Source of the DNA: Aureimonas sp. Leaf324
GTDB taxonomy: Bacteria > Pseudomonadota > Alphaproteobacteria > Rhizobiales > Rhizobiaceae
Direction of reading: 5' to 3'
Length of the DNA stretch: 64,000 nt
NCBI RefSeq assembly: GCF_001423245.1
Contig: NZ_LMOH01000012.1
Coordinates: 311,970 to 375,969, forward strand
The notes beneath the pieces were generated by a model. It ran no database searches and was not told where the DNA came from. It was given only the letters and a program-made list of their open reading frames with translations. Positions 59,983 to 64,000 of the stretch are shown here, piece after piece; positions within the stretch are counted from its first letter, which is position 1; the number at the start of each line of letters is the position of its first letter. The position numbers and the translations under genes are program-made.

Positions 59983-61224
59983 ATGTTCCGTACCTCCCTC
60001 CTCCTTTCGGCGGTTGCGATCCTGACCCTTGCCGCGCCTGCATGGGCGCAGGCCCCCGGCGGCGGCGCGGCCCCCCCGCCGCCCGCCGTGACGGTGACGA
60101 TGATCAAGCCGGAGGACGTTCCCGTGACGTTCGAGTACCCCGCGCGTGTCAGCGCTTCGCGGGAGGTCGAGGTGCGGGCGCAGGTCGGCGGGATCCTGCT
60201 GCGGCGCGCCTTCAACGAGGGCTCGCGCGTCAAGGAAGGCGACCTCCTGTTCGAGATCGACCGCCGCCCGTTCGAGGCGCAGGTCGCGCTCGCGGAAGCC
60301 CAGCTTCAGCAGGCGCAGGCGACGCAGGCCAATGCTCAGCGCACGCAGGAACGCACGCAATCGCTCGTGCGCTCGGGCGCCACCTCCACGGCGACGCTCG
60401 ACGACGCGACCGCGCAGCGCCTTCTCGCCGACGCGCAGGTCGCCGCCGCCGAAGCCCAGCTCCAGACCGCGACGCTCAACCTCGACTACGCATCGGTCGA
60501 GGCGCCCGCCAGCGGCATCACCAGCCTCGAGCAGGTGCCGGAGGGTTCGCTCCTCACCTCGGGCGCCCTCCTCACCCGCATCACCCAGCTCGACCCCGCC
60601 TACGTCAACTTCTCGGCCGCCGACTCGGAAGCCTTCTCGATCCGCAACATGATCGAGACCGGCAAGGCTGAGGGCTCGCTCGACACGCTGCGCGTCACCG
60701 TGCGCTTCGGCAACGGCACGAACTATCCCCTGAAGGGCACGATCGACTTCACCTCGTCGAGCATCGACGAATCGACCGGCACCATCCTGTCGCGCGCGGT
60801 TCTTCCCAACCCGGAAAGCCAGCTCCTGCCGGGGCAGTTCGTGCGCGTCGAGATCGAGGGCATCGTCGTCCCCAATGCCGTGACGATCCCGACCGAGGCC
60901 TTGATGCAGGGCCCGCAGGGCACCTTCGTCTACACGCTCGACGACAAGAACGTCGCGGCGGTCCGGCCCGTCACCGTGGGGCGTGAGCTCGAAGGCCGGC
61001 TCCTCATCGCCGACGGCCTGAAGGACGGCGACAAGGTCGTCACGGTCGGCGTCATCAAGGTTCGGCCGGGTTCGCCGGTGAACCCGACCGGCGCCCAGCC
61101 GGACGCCTCGGGCGCGCAGCCCGCCGCCGGTGCGAACGCGGCCCCTGCTGCCGCAGCCGCCCCGCAGCAGGCCGCCGCCAACGGCGGCGCGCAGGGCACG
61201 GCCCAGGCCGGAGCCGCCCAGTGA
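59983..61224 (+). CDS. RND efflux periplasmic adaptor (membrane fusion protein)
   Basis: A 413-residue periplasmic adaptor of the AcrA/MexA family. A signal peptide ([20 protein letters not shown], cleavage after WA or AQ) is followed by a Gly/Pro linker, a lipoyl half ([32 protein letters not shown]), an alpha-hairpin coiled coil ([20 protein letters not shown] onward), the second lipoyl half ([12 protein letters not shown]), a beta-barrel and a membrane-proximal domain. No lipobox cysteine is present. The C-terminal 45 residues are Ala/Gln/Gly-rich. ATG 59983 has CGGAG 7 bases before it; the ATG at 59926 lies in the operator. It overlaps the permease gene by four bases (GTGA). Confidence 0.93.
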   Translation: MFRTSLLLSAVAILTLAAPAWAQAPGGGAAPPPPAVTVTMIKPEDVPVTFEYPARVSASREVEVRAQVGGILLRRAFNEGSRVKEGDLLFEIDRRPFEAQVALAEAQLQQAQATQANAQRTQERTQSLVRSGATSTATLDDATAQRLLADAQVAAAEAQLQTATLNLDYASVEAPASGITSLEQVPEGSLLTSGALLTRITQLDPAYVNFSAADSEAFSIRNMIETGKAEGSLDTLRVTVRFGNGTNYPLKGTIDFTSSSIDESTGTILSRAVLPNPESQLLPGQFVRVEIEGIVVPNAVTIPTEALMQGPQGTFVYTLDDKNVAAVRPVTVGRELEGRLLIADGLKDGDKVVTVGVIKVRPGSPVNPTGAQPDASGAQPAAGANAAPAAAAAPQQAAANGGAQGTAQAGAAQ

Positions 61225-64000
61225 ACCGCTTCTTCGTCGACCGTCCGGTCTTTGCGGCCGTCATCTCGATCATCATCGTGCTGGCGGGCCTTGCCGGCAT
61301 GCGCGCGCTGCCGATCGAGCAGTATCCCGAACTCGTGCCGCCGCAGGTCCAGATCTCGGCGACCTATCCCGGCGCCTCCGCCGAGACCGTCGCACAGACC
61401 GTCGCCGCCCCGATCGAGCAGGTCGTGAACGGCGTCGAGGACATGATCTACATGAACTCGTCGAATTCCTCGGCGGGCACCTCGACGATCAACGTCACCT
61501 TCCAGTCGGGCACCGATCCGGACCAGGCGACGATCAACGTCAACAACCGCGTGCAGCAGGCGATTTCCTCGCTCCCGTCCGAAGTGCAGCGCCTCGGCGT
61601 GACGGTGACGAAGCAGTCCTCGTCGATCCTCGCGGTCGCGACCATGTCCTCGTCCGACCCGCGCTACGACGCGACCTACGTGTCGAACTACGCGCTGCTC
61701 TACGTCCTCGACGAGCTGAAGCGCGTGCCGGGCGTCGGCAACGCCCAGCTCTTCGGCCAGCGCAACTACTCCATGCGCATCTGGCTGCGGCCGGACCAGC
61801 TCGCGCAGTATCAGCTGACGCCGGGCGACGTCGCCAACGCCATCCGCGAGCAGAACGCCCAGTTCGCCGCTGGCCAGTTCGGCGCGCAGCCCTCGAACAC
61901 GCCGCTCGCCTTCACCTATTCGGTGACGACCGCGGGCCGTCTTCCGGACGCGCAGGCCTTCGAGAACATCATCATCCGCTCCGACGCCAACGGCGCCTCG
62001 CTGCTCCTGAAGGACATCGCGCGCGTCGAGCTCGGCGCGCAGGACTACGCTTTCAACGCGACCTACAACGGCTCCGAGACGATCCCGATCGGCCTCTACC
62101 TCCAGCCCGGCGCCAACGCGCTGAACGTGCTGGCGGCCGTCAACGCGCGCATGGAGGAGTTGTCGAAGTCCTTCCCGGACGGCGTCACCTACGCCATCCC
62201 GTACGATACGACGAAGTTCATCAACGCCTCGATCGAATCGGTGATCCACACTTTCATCGAAGCGATGGTGCTCGTGCTGGTGGTGGTCTACCTCTTCCTC
62301 CAGAGCTTCCGCGCGACGCTGATCCCGATGATCGCGGTGCCGGTGTCGATCATTGGCACGTTCGGCGTGCTTTTGGCGCTCGGCTTCTCGATCAACCTCC
62401 TGACGCTGTTCGGACTCGTGCTCGCGATCGGCATCGTGGTCGACGACGCGATCGTGGTGCTCGAAAACGTCGAGCGCATCATGCGCGACGAGCACCTGCC
62501 GCCGAAGGAAGCCACCGCCAAGGCGATGGGCGAAGTGACCTCGCCGGTCATCGCGATCGTGCTCGTGCTGTGCGCCGTGTTCATTCCCGTCGCCTTCCTC
62601 GGCGGCCTCACCGGCACGATGTACCGCCAGTTCGCGGTGACCATCGCGACCTCGGTCACGATCTCCGGCATCGTCGCCCTCACGCTGACGCCCGCGCTCT
62701 GCGGCCTGATCCTGCGCGAGGAACACAAGGAGCCGATGGCGCCGTTCCGCTGGTTCAACCGGATGTTCGACAAGCTGACGAACGCCTACGGCCACGGCGT
62801 CGCCTTCGTCATGCGCCGCGCCGTCCTGTCGCTCGTCCTGTTCTGCGCGCTGATCGGCGGTACGGTCTACTTCTTCCAGACCATCCCCTCCTCGCTGGTG
62901 CCGGACGAGGACCAGGGTACGAACCTCGCCGTCGCCATGCTGCCGCCGGCCGCGTCCCTGTCGCGCTCCACCGACGTGATGAACCAGGTCTCGGCCAATA
63001 TCCGCCAGCACCCGGCGGTGCAGGATGTCGTCGCCTTCGCCGGCTTCGACCTTCTGTCCGGCTCGCAGAAGTCGAGCGCGGGTGCGGCCTTCGTCACGCT
63101 GAAGGACTGGTCGGAGCGCACCGATCCGTCGATGGACGCGCGCAACCTGCCGGGCACCTTCATCGGCATGAACGCGGGCATCCAGGACGGCATGGTGCTC
63201 GCCTTCTCGCCGCCGCCGATCCAGGGCCTGTCGACGACGGGCGGCTTCGACCTCTTCGTGCAGGATCGCACCGGCAAGGGCAGTCAGGCGCTGATCGAGG
63301 CGACGCAGGCGCTCGTCGCCGCCGCCTCGAAGCGGCCGGAACTTGCGGGCGTTCGCACCACGTTCGAGGCCAACGTGCCCCAGTACCAGATCGACGTCGA
63401 TCGCGAGAAGGCGAAGGCCTTGGGCGTGCCCATCTCCTCGATCTTCGAGACGATGCAGTCGACCTTCGGTTCGCTCTACGTCAACGACTTCACCCTCCTC
63501 GGGCGCAACTACCGCGTTTCGCTCCAGTCGGAGTCGGACTTCCGCGAAAAGCCGGAGGACCTGCGCTTCGTCTACGTGCAGGCGTCGAACGGTTCGATGG
63601 TGCCGCTGGATTCGCTGCTCATCACCAAGCGCATCGTCGGCCCCGACCTGATCGAGCGCTTCAACGCCTTCAACGCGGCCAAGGTCTCGGGCGGCCCGGC
63701 TCCCGGCTTCTCCTCCGGCCAGTCGCTGCAGGCGATGCAGGAGGCTGCGGCCGAGGTCCTGCCCGAGGGCTACGAGATCGCCTGGACGGGCTCGGCCTAT
63801 CAGGAGATCCAGGCCGGTGGCACGGGCGCCATCGCGATCGGCTTCGGCATGGTCATGGTGTTCCTGATCCTGTCGGCGCAGTACGAGCGCTGGTCGCTGC
63901 CGATCGCGGTGATCCTCGCCGTGCCCTTCGCCATGTTCGGCGCGCTGCTGGCGATCTGGCTGCGCGGGCTGGAGATCGACACCTACTTCCAGATCGGCCT
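61221..64000 (+). CDS. RND multidrug efflux permease (AcrB/MexB family), 3' end outside window
   Basis: A GTG start at 61221 overlaps the adaptor stop by four bases; 926 codons are visible and the frame stays open to the window edge. The product begins [20 protein letters not shown], the classical HAE1 start, and has the porter domain ([20 protein letters not shown]) and membrane block [20 protein letters not shown], in which D408 and D409 correspond to AcrB D407/D408 of the proton relay. Later [11 protein letters not shown] and the second permease half follow. It exports drugs, bile salts or plant compounds in a tripartite pump; an outer-membrane channel gene may lie beyond the window. Confidence 0.94.
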   Translation, partial: MNRFFVDRPVFAAVISIIIVLAGLAGMRALPIEQYPELVPPQVQISATYPGASAETVAQTVAAPIEQVVNGVEDMIYMNSSNSSAGTSTINVTFQSGTDPDQATINVNNRVQQAISSLPSEVQRLGVTVTKQSSSILAVATMSSSDPRYDATYVSNYALLYVLDELKRVPGVGNAQLFGQRNYSMRIWLRPDQLAQYQLTPGDVANAIREQNAQFAAGQFGAQPSNTPLAFTYSVTTAGRLPDAQAFENIIIRSDANGASLLLKDIARVELGAQDYAFNATYNGSETIPIGLYLQPGANALNVLAAVNARMEELSKSFPDGVTYAIPYDTTKFINASIESVIHTFIEAMVLVLVVVYLFLQSFRATLIPMIAVPVSIIGTFGVLLALGFSINLLTLFGLVLAIGIVVDDAIVVLENVERIMRDEHLPPKEATAKAMGEVTSPVIAIVLVLCAVFIPVAFLGGLTGTMYRQFAVTIATSVTISGIVALTLTPALCGLILREEHKEPMAPFRWFNRMFDKLTNAYGHGVAFVMRRAVLSLVLFCALIGGTVYFFQTIPSSLVPDEDQGTNLAVAMLPPAASLSRSTDVMNQVSANIRQHPAVQDVVAFAGFDLLSGSQKSSAGAAFVTLKDWSERTDPSMDARNLPGTFIGMNAGIQDGMVLAFSPPPIQGLSTTGGFDLFVQDRTGKGSQALIEATQALVAAASKRPELAGVRTTFEANVPQYQIDVDREKAKALGVPISSIFETMQSTFGSLYVNDFTLLGRNYRVSLQSESDFREKPEDLRFVYVQASNGSMVPLDSLLITKRIVGPDLIERFNAFNAAKVSGGPAPGFSSGQSLQAMQEAAAEVLPEGYEIAWTGSAYQEIQAGGTGAIAIGFGMVMVFLILSAQYERWSLPIAVILAVPFAMFGALLAIWLRGLEIDTYFQIG

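Noticed and set aside
60930-63011. 693-codon open frame antisense to the RND permease
   Set aside because: His/Asp/Arg/Glu-rich repetitive composition typical of antisense of a membrane transporter gene; no domain.

Overview
The window is about 64 kb of GC-rich DNA from an alphaproteobacterium of the order Hyphomicrobiales (Rhizobiales). This rests on a rhizobial-type two-domain porin, PleC and DivJ-like cell-cycle kinases, a FeuP/FeuQ-type two-component pair, the order pepN-pleC-glnE-sensor-regulator-degP-ccmH-ccmF-ccmE-ccmI (which I know from rhizobia), DUF1491, DUF2336, DUF5330 and DUF6456 proteins, and a gene transfer agent (GTA) cluster of the Rhodobacter type. A family such as Aurantimonadaceae would fit, but that is inference.

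Layout. 1-5.9 kb: 5' end of a porin gene, an SbcCD-like repair pair, an aminotransferase and a small Sel1-like gene. 6.2-16 kb: tandem DUF2147 genes, an acyltransferase, a glutathione transferase, AMP nucleosidase, an EEP-family hydrolase, ETF-ubiquinone oxidoreductase, a uracil-DNA glycosylase and a DMT exporter. 16-32.3 kb: pepN, pleC, then leftward glnE with a two-component system, degP with a clear terminator, and the cytochrome c maturation operon. 32.4-35.4 kb: a surface-antigen-like lipoprotein and the feuQ-feuP pair with a small secreted protein in the place of FeuN.

35.4-48.1 kb is the accessory part. GTA genes 1-3 (small terminase, large terminase, portal) and 13'-15 (tail genes) flank a roughly 4.9-kb degraded Mu-like prophage. 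GTA genes 4-12 (protease, capsid and others) are absent. The prophage keeps its left end, with three transposase-site-like repeats spaced much as in Mu, a repressor, a Ner-like gene, a tightly overlapped early operon with a ParB-like gene, a collapsed transposase, an acyl carrier protein gene and a truncated Mu gp36-like gene. The last eight codons of the GTA portal gene are read from the prophage end. GTA particle production from this locus is therefore very unlikely.

48.2-64 kb: a YcgN-like cysteine-cluster protein, a class A penicillin-binding protein, DUF1214/DUF1254 membrane proteins, a DUF2336 protein, a DivJ-like kinase with a peptidoglycan-binding protein and a DUF1491 protein, DUF5330 and SufE, a pair made of a stand-alone DnaA domain IV-like protein and a DUF6456 protein, and finally a TetR-repressed RND multidrug efflux operon that runs off the window. 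I saw no rRNA, tRNA or CRISPR array. Most long open frames opposite the real genes are GC-rich antisense shadows and are not annotated.
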